This document shows, piece after piece, positions 1 through 14,075 of a DNA stretch of 64,000 nt. Made by a program: the position numbers and the translations under genes. Origin of the DNA: Glandiceps talaboti (lineage: Eukaryota; Hemichordata; Enteropneusta; Spengelidae); NCBI RefSeq assembly GCF_964340395.1, contig NC_135563.1, positions 62,001 through 126,000 of the forward strand, read 5' to 3'. Position 1 is the stretch's first letter; every line of letters begins with the position of its first letter. The notes below the pieces were generated by a model. It saw only the letters and a program-made list of their open reading frames with translations. It was not told the DNA's origin and ran no database searches.

Positions 1-2514
1 TAAACAATACTGTCAAAACCCGACCAAACCGCAAACCGGTCGACACCTGTCCAAACCTGTTCTGTACAGGTTTAAATGAGTCAAAACCTGTGCAAACCTG
101 TCTAAACGGTCCAAACCGGTCGAAAACCTATCCAAGGCGGACCAAAACTGGTGAAAATGAGTCAATACCTGTCAAAACCTTCCAAGTTGGTTATAATCAT
201 GTGAAAACAGATCAAAACTGGTCAAAACCTGTCAAAACTGGTTCAAACCTGTCGAAATCTATCGAAACCAGTCCAAAACTGGTGAAAACAAGTCAAAACC
301 GATCAAAACCAGTCAACACCGGTTTAAAACCGATCAAAACTGGTCAAAACCTGTCGCAAACCAGTTTAAAACCAGTGAAAACTGGTCAAAACCTGTGCAA
401 ACAGGTCAAACCTCTCCAAACCGGTCAAAAACCTATCCAAACTTGTCCAAAATAGGTGCAAACAACTCAAAACCCGTTAAAACCAGTCAAAACTTGTCCA
501 AACCTGTCCAAACCTGTCAAAACCGGTCCAAACCGCTCGAAAACCTATCCAAACTGGTCCAAAACCTGTGCAAACAAGTCAAAACTGATCAAAACCAGTC
601 AACACCGGTTTAAAACCGATCAAAACTGATCAAAACTGGTCAAAACCTGTCAAAACCGGTTTGAAACCGGTCCAAACCTGTCCAAAACCATTCCAAACCG
701 GTCACAACCTGTCCAAACCGGTCCATAACCTATGCAAACAAGACAAAACAGGTCAAAACCTGTCCATACCGGTTTTAAACCAGTCAAATCCGATCATAAT
801 TAGTTAAAACATAAACAATACTGTCAAAACCCGACCAAACCGCAAACCGGTCGACACCTGTCCAAACCTGTTCTGTACAGGTTTAAATGAGTCAAAACCT
901 GTGCAAACCTGTCTAAACGGTCCAAACCGGTCGAAAACCTATCCAAGGCGGACCAAAACTGGTGAAAATGAGTCAATACCGGTCAAAACCTTCCAAATTG
1001 GTTATAATCATGTGAAAACAGATCAAAACTGGTCAAAACCTGTCAAAACTGGTTCAAACCTGTCGAAATCTATCGAAACCAGTCCAAAACTGGTGAAAAC
1101 AAGTCAAAACCGATCAAAACCAGTCAACACCGGTTTAAAACCGATCAAAACTGGTCAAAGCTGGTCAAAACCTGTCGCAAACCGGTTTAAAACCTGTGCA
1201 AACAGGTCAAACCTCTCCAAACCGGTCAAAAACCTATCCAAACCTGTCCAAAATAGGTGCAAACAACTCAAAACCCGTTAAAACCAGTCAAAACTTGTCC
1301 AAACCTGTCCAAACCTGTCAAAACTGGTCCAAACCGGTCGAAAACCTATCCAAACTGGTCCAAAACCAGTGCAAACAAGTCAAAACTGATCAAAACCAGT
1401 CAACACCGGTTTAAAACCGGTCAAAACTGATCAAAACTGGTCAAAACCTGTCAAAACCGATCAAAACCAGTCAACACCGGTTTAAAACCGATCAAAACTG
1501 ATCAAAACTGGTTAAAACCTGTCGCAAACCGGTTTAAAACCAGTGAAAACTGGTCAAAACCTGTGCAAACAGGTCAAACCTCTCCAAACCGGTCAAAAAC
1601 CTATCCAAACCTGTCCAAAATAGGTGCAAACAACTCAAAACCCGTTAAAACCAGTCAAAACTTGTCCAAACCTGTCCAAACCTGTCAAAACCGGTCCAAA
1701 CCGGTCGAAAACCTATCCAAACTGGTCCAAAACCAGTGCAAACAAGTCAAAACTGATCAAAACCAGTCAACACCGGTTTAAAACCGGTCAAAACTGATCA
1801 AAACTGGTCAAAACCTGTCAAAACCGGTTCAAAACCGGCCCAAACCTGTCCAAAACCATTCCAAACCGGTCACATCCTGTCCAAACCGGTCCAAAACCTA
1901 TGCAAACAAGACAGAACAGGTCAAAACCTGTCCATACCGGTTTTAAACCAGTCAAATCCGATCATAATTAGTTAAAACATAAACAATACTGTCAAAACCC
2001 GACCAAACCGCAAACCGGTCGACACCTGTGCAAACCTGTTCTGTACAGGTTTAAATGAGTCAAAACCTGTGCAAACCTGTCTAAACGGTCCAAACCGGTC
2101 GAAAACCTATCCAAGGCGGACCAAAACTGGTGAAAATGAGTCAATAACTGTCAAAACCTTCCAAGTTGGTTATAATCATGTGAAAACAGATCAAAACTGG
2201 TCAAAACCTGTCAAAACTGGTTCAAACCTGTCGAAATCTATCGAAACCAGTCCAAAACTGGTGAAAACAAGTCAAAACCGATCAAAACCAGTCAACACCG
2301 GTTTAAAACCGATCAAAACTGGTCAAAACCTGTCGCAAACCAGTTTAAAACCAGTGAAAACTGGTCAAAACCTGTGCAAACAGGTCAAACCTCTCCAAAC
2401 CGGTCAAAAACCTATCCAAACCTGTCCAAAATAGGTGCAAACAACTCAAAACCCGTCAAAACCAGTCAAAACTTGTCCAAACCGGTCGAAAACCTATCCA
2501 AACTGGTCCAAAAC

Positions 2515-5300
2515 CAGTGCAAACAAATCAAAACTGATCAAAACCAGTCAACACCGGTTTTAAACCGGTCAAAACTGATCAAAACTGGTCAAAACCGGTC
2601 AAAACCTGTTCAAAACCAGTCAACATAGGTTTAAAACCGATCAAAACTGATCAAAACTGGTCAAAACCTGTCGCAAACCAGTCAAACCGGTCAAAACCGG
2701 TCAAAAATAGGTGCAAACAACTCAAAACCCGTCAAAACCGATCAAAACTTGTCAAAACCTGTCCAAACCTTTCAAAATCGGTCCAAACCGGTCCAAAACC
2801 ATTGCAAACAAGACAAAAAACGTCAAAACCTGTCCATACCGGTCAAAACCTTCCAAATTGGTTATAATCATGTGAAAACAGATCAAAACTGGTCAAAACC
2901 TGTCAAAACTGGTTCAAACCTGTCGAAATCTATCGAAACAAGTCCAAAACTGGTGAAAACAAGTCAAAACCGATCAAAACCAGTCAACACCGGTTTAAAA
3001 CCGATCAAAACTGGTCAAAACCTGTCGCAAACCAGTTTAAAACCAGTGAAAACTGGTCAAAACCTGTGCAAACAGGTCAAACCTCTCCAAACCGGTCAAA
3101 AACCTATCCAAACCTGTCCAAAATAGGTGCAAACAACTCAAAACCCGTCAAAACCAGTCAAAACTTGTCCAAACCTGCCAAACCTGTCCATACCGGTCCA
3201 AACCGGTCGAAAACCTATCGAAACTGGTCTAAAACCAGTGCAAACAAGTCAAAACTGATCAAAACCAGTCAACACCGGTTTAAAACCGATCAAAACTGAT
3301 CAAAACTGGTCAAAACCTGTCGCAAACCGGTTTAAAACCTTTGCAAACAGGTAAAACCTCTCCAAACCGGTCAAAAACCTATCCAAACCTGTCCAAAATA
3401 GGTGCAAACAACTCAAAACCCGTCAAAACCAGTCAAAACTTGTCCAAACCTGTCCAAACCTTTCAAAATCGGTCCAAACCGGTCCAAAACCATTGCAAAC
3501 AAGATAAAAAACGTCAAAACCTGTCCATTCCGGTCAAATCCTTCCAAATTGGTTATAATCATGTGAAAACAGATCAAAACTGGTCAAAACCTGTCAAAAC
3601 TGGTTCAAACCTGTCGAAATCTATCGAAACCAGTCTAAAACTGGTGAAAACAAGTCAAAACCGATCAAAACCAGTCAACACCGGTTTAAAACCGATCAAA
3701 ACTGATCAAAACTGGTTAAAACCTGTCGCAAACCGGTTTAAAACCAGTGAAAACTGGTCAAAACCTGTGCAAACAGGTCAAACCTCTCCAAACCGGTCAA
3801 AAACCTATCCAAACCTGTCCAAAATAGGTGCAAACAACTCAAAACCCGTTAAAACCAGTCAAAACTTGTCCAAACCTGTCCAAACTTGTCAAAACTGGTC
3901 CAAAACCAGTGCAAACAAATCAAAACTGATCAAAACCAGTCAACACCGGTTTTAAACCGGTCAAAACTGATCAAAACTGGTCAAAACCGGTCAAAACCTG
4001 TTCAAAACCAGTCAACATAGGTTTAAAACCGATCAAAACTGATCAAAACTGGTCAAAACCTGTCGCAAACCGGTCAAACCGGTCAAAACCGGTCAAAAAT
4101 AGGTGCAAACAACTCAAAACCCGTCAAAACCGATCAAAACTTGTCAAAACCTGTCCAAACCTTTCAAAATCGGTCCAAACCGGTCCAAAACCATTGCAAA
4201 CAAGACAAAAAACGTCAAAACCTGTCCATACCGGTCAAAACCTTCCAAATTGGTTATAATCATGTGAAAACAGATCAAAACTGGTCAAAACCTGTCAAAA
4301 CTGGTTCAAACCTGTCGAAATCTATCGAAACAAGTCCAAAACTGGTGAAAACAAGTCAAAACCGATCAAAACCAGTCAACACCGGTTTAAAACCGATCAA
4401 AACTGGTCAAAACCTGTCGCAAACCAGTTTAAAACCAGTGAAAACTGGTCAAAACCTGTGCAAACAGGTCAAACCTCTCCAAACCGGTCAAAAACCTATC
4501 CAAACCTGTCCAAAATAGGTGCAAACAACTCAAAACCCGTCAAAACCAGTCAAAACTTGTCCAAACCTGTCCAAACCTGTCCATACCGGTCCAAACCGGT
4601 CGAAAACCTATCGAAACTGGTCTAAAACCAGTGCAAACAAGTCAAAACTGATCAAAACCAGTCAACACCGGTTTAAAACCGATCAAAACTGATCAAAACT
4701 GGTCAAAACCTGTCGCAAACCGGTTTAAAACCTTTGCAAACAGGTAAAACCTCTCCAAACCGGTCAAAAACCTATCCAAACCTGTCCAAAATAGGTGCAA
4801 ACAACTCAAAACCCGTCAAAACCAGTCAAAACTTGTCCAAACCTGTCCAAACCTTTCAAAATCGGTCCAAACCGGTCCAAAACCATTGCAAACAAGATAA
4901 AAAACGTCAAAACCTGTCCATTCCGGTCAAATCCTTCCAAATTGGTTATAATCATGTGAAAACAGATCAAAACTGGTCAAAACCTGTCAAAACTGGTTCA
5001 AACCTGTCGAAATCTATCGAAACCAGTCTAAAACTGGTGAAAACAAGTCAAAACCGATCAAAACCAGTCAACACCGGTTTAAAACCGATCAAAACTGATC
5101 AAAACTGGTTAAAACCTGTCGCAAACCGGTTTAAAACCAGTGAAAACTGGTCAAAACCTGTGCAAACAGGTCAAACCTCTCCAAACCGGTCAAAAACCTA
5201 TCCAAACCTGTCCAAAATAGGTGCAAACAACTCAAAACCCGTTAAAACCAGTCAAAACTTGTCCAAACCTGTCCAAACCTGTCAAAACCGGTCCAAACCG
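2515..5300 (+). repeat. Two-copy tandem duplication, period 1392-1393 bp
   Basis: Corresponding points are 1392 bp apart (GTCAACATAG at 2619 and 4011; frame starts at 2749 and 4141). The offset becomes 1393 after a one-base difference (AACCTGCCAAACC near 3175 versus AACCTGTCCAAACC near 4567), seen as frame starts at 3341 and 4734. Outer limits are approximate because the flanks are the same satellite. No landmark or GTCGAC module occurs between about 2085 and 5863: the units here join directly through the CCATACCGGTCAAAACC type of junction. This explains the long 3883-bp landmark gap. Confidence 0.8.
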
Positions 5301-6536
5301 CTCGAAAACCTATCCAAACTTGTCCAAAACCTGTGCAAACAAGTCAAAACTGATCAAAACCAGTCAACACCGGTTTAAAACCGATCAAAACTGGTCAAAA
5401 CCTGTCGCAAACCAGTTTAAAACCAGTGAAAACTGGTCAAAACCTGTGCAAACAGGTCAAACCTCTCCAAACCGGTCAAAAACCTATCCAAACCTGTCCA
5501 AAATAGGTGCAAACAACTCAAAACCCGTCTAAACCAGTCAAAACTTGTCCAAACCTGTCCAAACCTGTCCAAACCGGTCCAAACCGGTCGAAACCCTATC
5601 CAAACTGGTCCAAAACCTGTGCAAACAAGTCAAAACTGATCAAAACCAGTCAACACTGGTTTAAAACCGATCAAAACTGATCAAAACTGGTCAAAACCTG
5701 TCAAAACCGGTTCAAAACCGGTCCAAACCTGTCCAAAACCATTCCAAACCGGTCACAACCTGTCCAAACCGGTCCAAAACCTATGCAAACAAGACAAAAC
5801 AGGTCAAAACCTGTCCAAACCGGATTTAAACCAGTCAAATCCGATCATAATTAGTTAAAACATAAACAATACTGTCAAAACCCGACCAAACCGCAAACCG
5901 GTCGACACCTGTCCAAACCTGTTCTGTACAGGTTTAAATGAGTCAAAACCTGTGCAAACCTGTCTAAACGGTCCAAACCGGTCGAAAACCTATCCAAGGC
6001 GGACCAAAACTGGTGAAAATGAGTCAGTCAATACCGGTCAAAACCTTCCAAATTGGTTATAATCATGTGAAAACAGATCAAAACTGGTCAAAACCTGTCA
6101 AAACTGGTTCAAACCTGTCGAAATCTATCGAAACCAGTCCAAAACTGGTGAAAACAAGTCAAAACCGATCAAAACCAGTCAACACCGGTTTAAAACCGAT
6201 CAAAACTGGTCAAAACCTGTCGCAAACCAGTTTAAAACCAGTGAAAACTAGTCAAAACCTGTGCAAACAGGTCAAACCTCTCCAAACCGGTCAAAAACCT
6301 ATCCAAACCTGTCCAAAATAGGTGCAAACAACTCAAAACCCGTCAAAACTAGTCAAAACTTGTCCAAACCTGTCCAAACCTGTCCAAACCGGTCCAAACC
6401 GGTCGAAAACCTATCGAAACTGGTCTAAAACCAGTGCAAACAAGTCAAAACTGATCAAAACCAGTCAACACCGGTTTAAAACCGATCAAAACTGATCAAA
6501 ACTGGTCAAAACCTGTCGCAAACCGGTTTAAAACCT

Positions 6537-7440
6537 GTGCAAACAGGTAAAACCTCTCCAAACATGTCAAAAACCTATCCAAACCTGTCCAAAATAGGTG
6601 CAAACAACTCAAAACTCGTCAAAACCAGTCAAAACTTGTCCAAACCTGTCCAAACCTGTCAAAACCGGTCCAAACCGGTCGAAAACCTATCCAAACTGGT
6701 CCAAAACCAGTGCAAACAAATCAAAACTGATCAAAACCAGTCAACACCGGTTTTAAACCGGTCAAAACTGATCAAAACTGGTCAAAACCGGTCAAAACCG
6801 GTTCAAAACCAGTCAACATAGGTTTAAAACCGATCAAAACTGATCAAAACTGGTCAAAACCTGTCGCAAACCGGTCAAACCGGTCAAAACCGGTCAAAAA
6901 TAGGTGCAAACAACTCAAAACCCGTCAAAACCGATTAAAACTTGTCAAAACCTGTCCAAACCTTTCAAAATCGGTCCAAACCGGTCCAAAACCATTGCAA
7001 ACAAGACAAAAAACGTCAAAACCTGTCCATACCGGTTTTAAACCAGTCGAATCCGATCATAATTAGTTAAAACATAAACAATACTGTCAAAACCCGACCA
7101 AACCGCAAACCGGTCGACACCTGTCCAAACCTGTTCTGTACAGGTTTAAATGAGTCAAAACCTGTGCAAACCTGTCTAAACGGTCCAAACCGGTCGAAAA
7201 CCTATCCAAGGCGGACCAAAACTGGTGAAAATGAGTCAATACCGGTCAAAACCTTCCAAATTGGTTATAATCATGTGAAAACAGATCAAAACTGGTCAAA
7301 ACCTGTCAAAACTGGTTCAAACCTGTCGAAAACTATCGAAACCAGTCCAAACCTGGTGAAAAAAAGTCAAAACCGATCAAAACCAGTCAACACCGGTTTA
7401 AAACCGATCAAAACTGGTCAAAACCTGTCGCAAACCAGTT
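6537..7440 (+). repeat. Duplicated stretch, first copy (offset 4850 bp)
   Basis: The points at 6537 and 7164 recur at 11387 and 12014, exactly 4850 bp on, with shared variants such as GTCGAATCC before the landmark (near 7047 and 11897) and GATTAAAACTTG near 6932 and 11783. The copies differ by single bases, for example CCAAACATGTC near 6560 only in this copy and GAAAAAAAGTC near 7360. The right limit is approximate. Confidence 0.65.
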
Positions 7441-7871
7441 TAAAACCAGTGAAAACTAGTCAAAACCTTTCCAAACCTGTCAAACCGGTCCAAACCTGTC
7501 AAAACCAGTGCAAACAAGTCAAAACTGATCAAAACCAGTCAACACCGGTTTAAAACCGGTCAAAACTGATCAAAACTGGTCAAAACCTGTCAAAACCGGT
7601 TCAAAACCAGTCAACACAGGTTTAAAACCGATCAAAACTGATCAAAACTGGCCAAACCTGTCGCAAACCGGTCAAACCGGTCAAAACCGGTCAAAAATAG
7701 GTGCAAACAACTCAAAACCCGTCAAAACCGATCAAAACTTGTCAAAATCTGTCCAAACCTTTCAAAATCGGTCCAAACCGGTCCAAAACCATTGCAAACA
7801 AGACAAAAAACGTCAAAACCTGTCCATACCGGTTTTAAACCAGTCAAATCCGATCATAATTAGTTAAAACA

Positions 7872-9383
7872 TAAACAATACTGTCAAAACCCGACCAAAC
7901 CGCAAACCGGTCGACACCTGTCCAAACCTGTTCTGTACAGGTTTAAATGAGTCAAAACCTGTGCAAACCTGTCTAAACGGTCCAAACCGGTCGAAAACCT
8001 ATCCAAGGCGGACCAAAACTGGTGAAAATGAGTCAATACCGGTCAAAACCTTTCAAATTGGTTATAATCAGGTGAAAACAGATCAAAACTGGTCAAAACC
8101 TGTCAAAACTGGTTCAAACCTGTCGAAATCTATCGAAACCAGTCCAAAACTGGTGAAAACAAGTCAAAACCGATCAAAACCAGTCAACACCGGTTTAAAA
8201 CCGATCAAAACTGGTCAAAACCTGTCGCAAACCGGTTTAAAACCAGTGAAAACTAGTCAAAACCTGTGCAAACCTGTCAAACCGGTCGAAACCGGTCAAA
8301 AACCTATCCAAACCTGTCCAAAATAGGTGCAAACAACTCAAAAGCCGTCAAAACCAGTCAAAACTTGTCCAAACCTGTCCAAACCTGTCAAAACCGGTCC
8401 AAACCGGTCGAAAACCTATCCAAACTGGTCTAAAACCAGTGCAAACAAGTCAAAACTGATCAAAACCAGTCAACACCGGTTTAAAACAGATCAAAACTGA
8501 TCAAAACTGGTCAAAACCTGTCGCAAACCGGTTTAAAACCTGTGCAAACAGGTCAAACCTCTCCAAACCGGTCCAAAACCTATCCAAACTGTCCAAAATA
8601 GGTGCAAACAACTCAAAACCCGTCAAAACCAGTCAAAACTTGTCCAAACCTGTCCAAACCTTTCAAAATCGGTCCAAACCGGTCCAAAACCATTGCAAAC
8701 AAGACAAAAAACGTCAAAACCTGTCCATACCGGTCAAAACCTTCCAAATTGGTTATAATCATGTGAAAACAGATCAAAACTGGTCAAAACCTGTCAAAAC
8801 TGGTTCAAACCTGTCGAAATCTATCGAAACCAGTCCAAAACTGGTGAAAACAAGTCAAAACCGATCAAAACCAGTCAAAACCGGTTTAAAACCGATCAAA
8901 ACTGATCAAAACTGGTTAAAACCTGTCGCAAACCGGTTTAAAACCAGTGAAAACTGGTCAAAACCTGTGCAAACAGGTCAAACCTCTCCAAACCGGTCAA
9001 AAACCTATCCAAACCTGTCCAAAATAGGTGCAAACAACTCAAAACCCGTTAAAACCAGTCAAAACTTGTCCAAACCTGTCCAAACCTGTCCAAACCGGTC
9101 CAAACCGGTCGAAAACCTATCCAAACTTGTCCAAAACCTGTGCAAACAAGTCAAAACTGATCAAAACCAGTCAACACCGGTTTAAAACCGGTCAAAACTG
9201 ATCAAAACTGGTCAAAACCTGTCAAAACCGGTTTAAAACCGGTCCAAACCTGTCCAAAACCATTCCAAACCGGTCACAACCTGTCCAAACCGGTCCAAAA
9301 CCTATGCAAACAAGACAAAACAGGTCAAAACCTGTCCATACCGGTTTTAAACCAGTCAAATCCGATCATAATTAGTTAAAACA
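7872..9383 (+). repeat. 1512-bp higher-order repeat, copy 1
   Basis: It has the same length and module order as the reference unit at 28720-30231, including the internal junction CCATACCGGTCAAAACC near 8730. Corresponding points recur at +6204 bp (7961/14165, 8640/14844, 9473/15677), so this unit and its surroundings match the region around 14-15.8 kb. It differs from the reference at scattered single bases, for example ATCAGGTG instead of ATCATGTG near 8068. Confidence 0.75.
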
Positions 9384-11386
9384 TAAACAATACTGTCAAA
9401 ACCCGACCAAACCGCAAACCGGTCGACACCTGTCCAAACCTGTTCTGTACAGGTTTAAATGAGTCAAAACCTGTGCAAACCTGTCTAAACGGTCCAAACC
9501 GGTCGAAAACCTATCCAAGGCGGACCAAAACTGGTGAAAATGAGTCAATACCGGTCAAAACCTTCCAAGTTGGTTATAATCATGTGAAAACAGATCAAAA
9601 CTGGTCAAAACCTGTCAAAACTGGTTCAAACCTGTCGAAATCTATTGAAACCAGTCCAAAACTGGTGAAAACAAGTCAAAACCGATCAAAACCAGTCAAC
9701 ACCGGTTTAAAACCGATCAAAACTGGTGAAAACCTGTCGCAAACCAGTTTAAAACCAGTGAAAACTGGTCAAAACCTGTGCAAACAGGTCAAACCTCTCC
9801 AAACCGGTCAAAAACCTATCCAAACCTGTCCAAAATAGGTGCAAACAACTCAAAACCCGTCAAAACCAGTCAAAACTTGTCCAAACCTGTCCAAACCTGT
9901 CCAAACCGGTCCAAACCGGTCGAAAACCTATCGAAACTGGTCTAAAACCAGTGCAAACAAGTCAAAACTGATCAAAACCAGTCAACACCGGGTTAAAACC
10001 GATCAAAACTGATCAAAACTGGTCAAAACCTGTCGCAAACCGGTTTAAAACCTGTGCAAACAGGTCAAACCTCTCAAAACCGGTCAAAAACCTATCCAAA
10101 CCTGTCCAAAATAGGTGCAAACAACTCAAAACCCGTTAAAACCTGTCAAAACCGGTCCAAACCGGTCGAAAACCTATCCAAACTGGTCCAAAACCAGTGC
10201 AAACAAGTCAAAACTGATCAAAACCAGTCAACACCGGTTTAAAACCGGTCAAAACTGATCAAAACTGGTCAAAACCTGTCAAAACCGGTTCAAAACCGGT
10301 CCAAACCTGTCCAAAACCATTCCAAACCTGTCACAACCTGTCCAAACCGGTCCAAAACCTATGCAAACAAGACAAAACAGGTCAAAACCTGTCCATACCG
10401 GTTTTAAACCAGTCAAATCCGATCATAATTAGTTAAAACATAAACAATACTGTCAAAACCCGACCAAACCGCAAACCGGTCGACACCTGTCCAAACCTGT
10501 TCTGTACAGGTTTAAATGAGTCAAAACCTGTGCAAACCTGTCTAAACGGTCCAAACCGGTCGAAAACCTATCCAAGGCGGACTAAAACTGGTGAAAATGA
10601 GTCAATACCGGTCAAAACCTTCCAAGTTGGTTATAATCATGTGAAAACAGATCAAAACTGGTCAAAACCTGTCAAAACTGGTTCAAACCTGTCGAAATCT
10701 ATCGAAACCAGTCCAAAACTGGTGAAAACAAGTCAAAACCGATCAAAACCAGTCAACACCGGTTTAAAACCGATCAAAACTGGTCAAAACCTGTCGCAAA
10801 CCAGTTCAAAACCAGTGAAAACTGGTCAAAACCTGTGCAAACAGGTCAAACCTCTCCAAACCGGTCAAAAACCTATCCAAACCTGTCCAAAATAGGTGCA
10901 AACAACTCAAAACCCGTCAAAACCAGTCAAAACTTGTCCAAACCTGTCCAAACCTGTCCAAACCGGTCCAAACCGGTCGAAAACCTATCGAAACTGGTCT
11001 AAAACCAGTGCAAACAAGTCAAAACTGATCAAAACCAGTCAACACCGGTTTAAAACCGATCAAAACTGATCAAAACTGGTCAAAACCTGTCGCAAACCGG
11101 TTTAAAACCTGTGCAAACAGGTCAAACCTCTCCAAACCGGTCAAAAACCTATCCAAACCTGTCCAAAATAGGTGCAAACAACTCAAAACCCGTTAAAACC
11201 AGTCAAAACTTGTCCAAACCTGTCCAAACCTGTCAAAACCGGTCCAAACCGGTCGAAAACCTATCCAAACTGGTCCAAAACCAGTGCAAACAAGTCAAAA
11301 CTGATCAAAACCAGTCAACACCGGTTTAAAACCGATCAAAACTGATCAAAACTGATCAAAACCTGTCGCAAACCGGTTTAAAACCT

Positions 11387-12290
11387 GTGCAAACAGGTAA
11401 AACCTCTCCAAACCGGTCAAAAACCTATCCAAACCTGTCCAAAATAGGTGCAAACAACTCAAAACCCGTCAAAACCAGTCAAAACTTGTCCAAACCTGTC
11501 CAAACCTGTCAAAACCGGTCCAAACCGGTCGAAAACCTATCCAAACTGGTCCAAAACCAGTGCAAACAAATCAAAACTGATCAAAACCAGTCAACACCGG
11601 TTTTAAACCGGTCAAAACTGATCAAAACTGGTCAAAACCGGTCAAAACCGGTTCAAAACCAGTCAACATAGGTTTAAAACCGATCAAAACTGATCAAAAC
11701 TGGTCAAAACCTGTCGCAAACCGGTCAAACCGGTCAAAACCGGTCAAAAATAGGTGCAAACAACTCAAAACCCGTCAAAACCGATTAAAACTTGTCAAAA
11801 CCTGTCCAAACCTTTCAAAATCGGTCCAAACCGGTCCAAAACCATTGCAAACAAGACAAAAAACGTCAAAACCTGTCCATACCGGTTTTAAACCAGTCGA
11901 ATCCGATCATAATTAGTTAAAACATAAACAATACTGTCAAAACCCGACCAAACCGCAAACCGGTCGACACCTGTCCAAACCTGTTCTGTACAGGTTTAAA
12001 TGAGTCAAAACCTGTGCAAACCTGTCTAAACGGTCCAAACCGGTCGAAAACCTATCCAAGGCGGACCAAAACTGGTGAAAATGAGTCAATACCGGTCAAA
12101 ACCTTCCAAATTGGTTATAATCATGTGAAAACAGATCAAAACTGGTCAAAACCTGTCAAAACTGGTTCAAACCTGTCGAAATCTATCGAAACCAGTCCAA
12201 AACTGGTGAAAACAAGTCAAAACCGATCAAAACCAGTCAACACCGGTTTAAAACCGATCAAAACTGGTCAAAACCTGTCGCAAACCAGTT
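11387..12290 (+). repeat. Duplicated stretch, second copy (offset 4850 bp)
   Basis: This is the partner of 6537-7440, with the same shared variants and unit boundaries; its landmark is at 11925. Together with the 6204-bp offset pairs it shows that blocks of differing lengths in the left array were copied independently. Confidence 0.65.
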
Positions 12291-14075
12291 TAAAACCAGT
12301 GAAAACTAGTCAAAACCTTTGCAAACCTGTCAAACCGGTCCAAACCTGTCAAAACCAGTGCAAACAAGTCAAAACTGATCAAAACCAGTCAACACCGGTT
12401 TAAAACCGGTCAAAACTGATCAAAACTGGTCAAAACCTGTCGCAAACCGGTTTAAAACCTGTGCAAACAGGTCAAACCTCTCCAAACCGGTCAAAAACCT
12501 ATCCAAACCTGTCCAAAATAGGTGCAAACAACTCAAAACCCGTTAAAACCAGTCAAAACTTGTCCAAACCTGTCCAAACCTGTCAAAACCGGTCCAAACC
12601 GGTCGAAAACCTATCCAAACTGGTCCAAAACCAGTGCAAACAAGTCAAAACTGATCAAAACCAGTCAACACCGGTTTAAAACCGGTCAAAACTGATCAAA
12701 ACTGGTCAAAACCTGTCAAAACCGGTTCAAAACCGGTCCAAACCTGTCCAAAACCATTCCAAACCGGTCACAACCTGTCCAAACCGGTCCAAAACCTATG
12801 CAAACAAGACAAAACAGGTCAAAACCTGTCCATACCGGTTTTAAACCAGTCAAATCCGATCATAATTAGTTAAAACATAAACAATACTGTCAAAACCCGA
12901 CCAAACCGCAAACCGGTCGACACCTGTCCAAACCTGTTCTGTACAGGTTTAAATGAGTCAAAACCTGTGCAAACCTGTCTAAACGGTCCAAACCGGTCGA
13001 AAACCTATCCAAGGCGGACCAAAACTGGTGAAAATGAGTCAATACCGGTCAAAACCTTCCAAGTTGGTTATAATCATGTGAAAACAGATCAAAACTGGTC
13101 AAAACCTGTCAAAACTGGTTCAAACCTGTCGAAATCTATCGAAACCAGTCCAAAACTGGTGAAAACAAGTCAAAACCGATCAAAACCAGTCAACACCGGT
13201 TTAAAACCGATCAAAACTGGTCAAAACCTGTCGCAAACCAGTTTAAAACCAGTGAAAACTAGTCAAAACCTGTGCAAACAGGTCAAACCTCTCCAAACCG
13301 GTCAAAAACCTATCCAAACCTGTCCAAAATAGGTGCAAACAACTCAAAACCCGTCAAAACTAGTCAAAACTTGTCCAAACCTGTCAAAACCTGTCAAAAC
13401 CGGTCCAAACCGGTCGAAAACCTATCGAAACTGGTCTAAAACCAGTGCAAACAAGTCAAAACTGATCAAAACCAGTCAACACCGGTTTAAAACCGATCAA
13501 AACTGATCAAAACTGGTCAAAACCTGTCGCAAACCGGTTTAAAACCTTTGCAAACAGGTAAAACCTCTCCAAACCGGTCAAAAACCTATCCAAACCTGTC
13601 CAAAATAGGTGCAAACAACTCAAAACCCGTCAAAACCAGTCAAAACTTGTCCAAACCTGTCAAAACCGGTCCAAACCGGTCGAAAACCTATCCAAACTGG
13701 TCCAAAACCAGTGCAAACAAATCAAAACTGATCAAAACCAGTCAACACCGGTTTAAAACCGGTCAAAACTGATCAAAACTGGTCAAAACCTGTCAAAACC
13801 GGTTCAAAACCAGTCAACATAGGTTTAAAACCGATCAAAACTGATCAAAACTGGCCAAAACCTGTCGCAAACCGGTCAAACCGGTCAAAACCGGTCAAAA
13901 ATAGGTGCAAACAACTCAAAACCCGTCAAAACCGATCAAAACTTGTCAAAATCTGTCCAAACCTTTCAAAATCGGTCCAAACCGGTCCAAAACCATTGCA
14001 AACAAGACAAAAAACGTCAAAACCTGTCCATACCGGTTTTAAACCAGTCAAATCCGATCATAATTAGTTAAAACA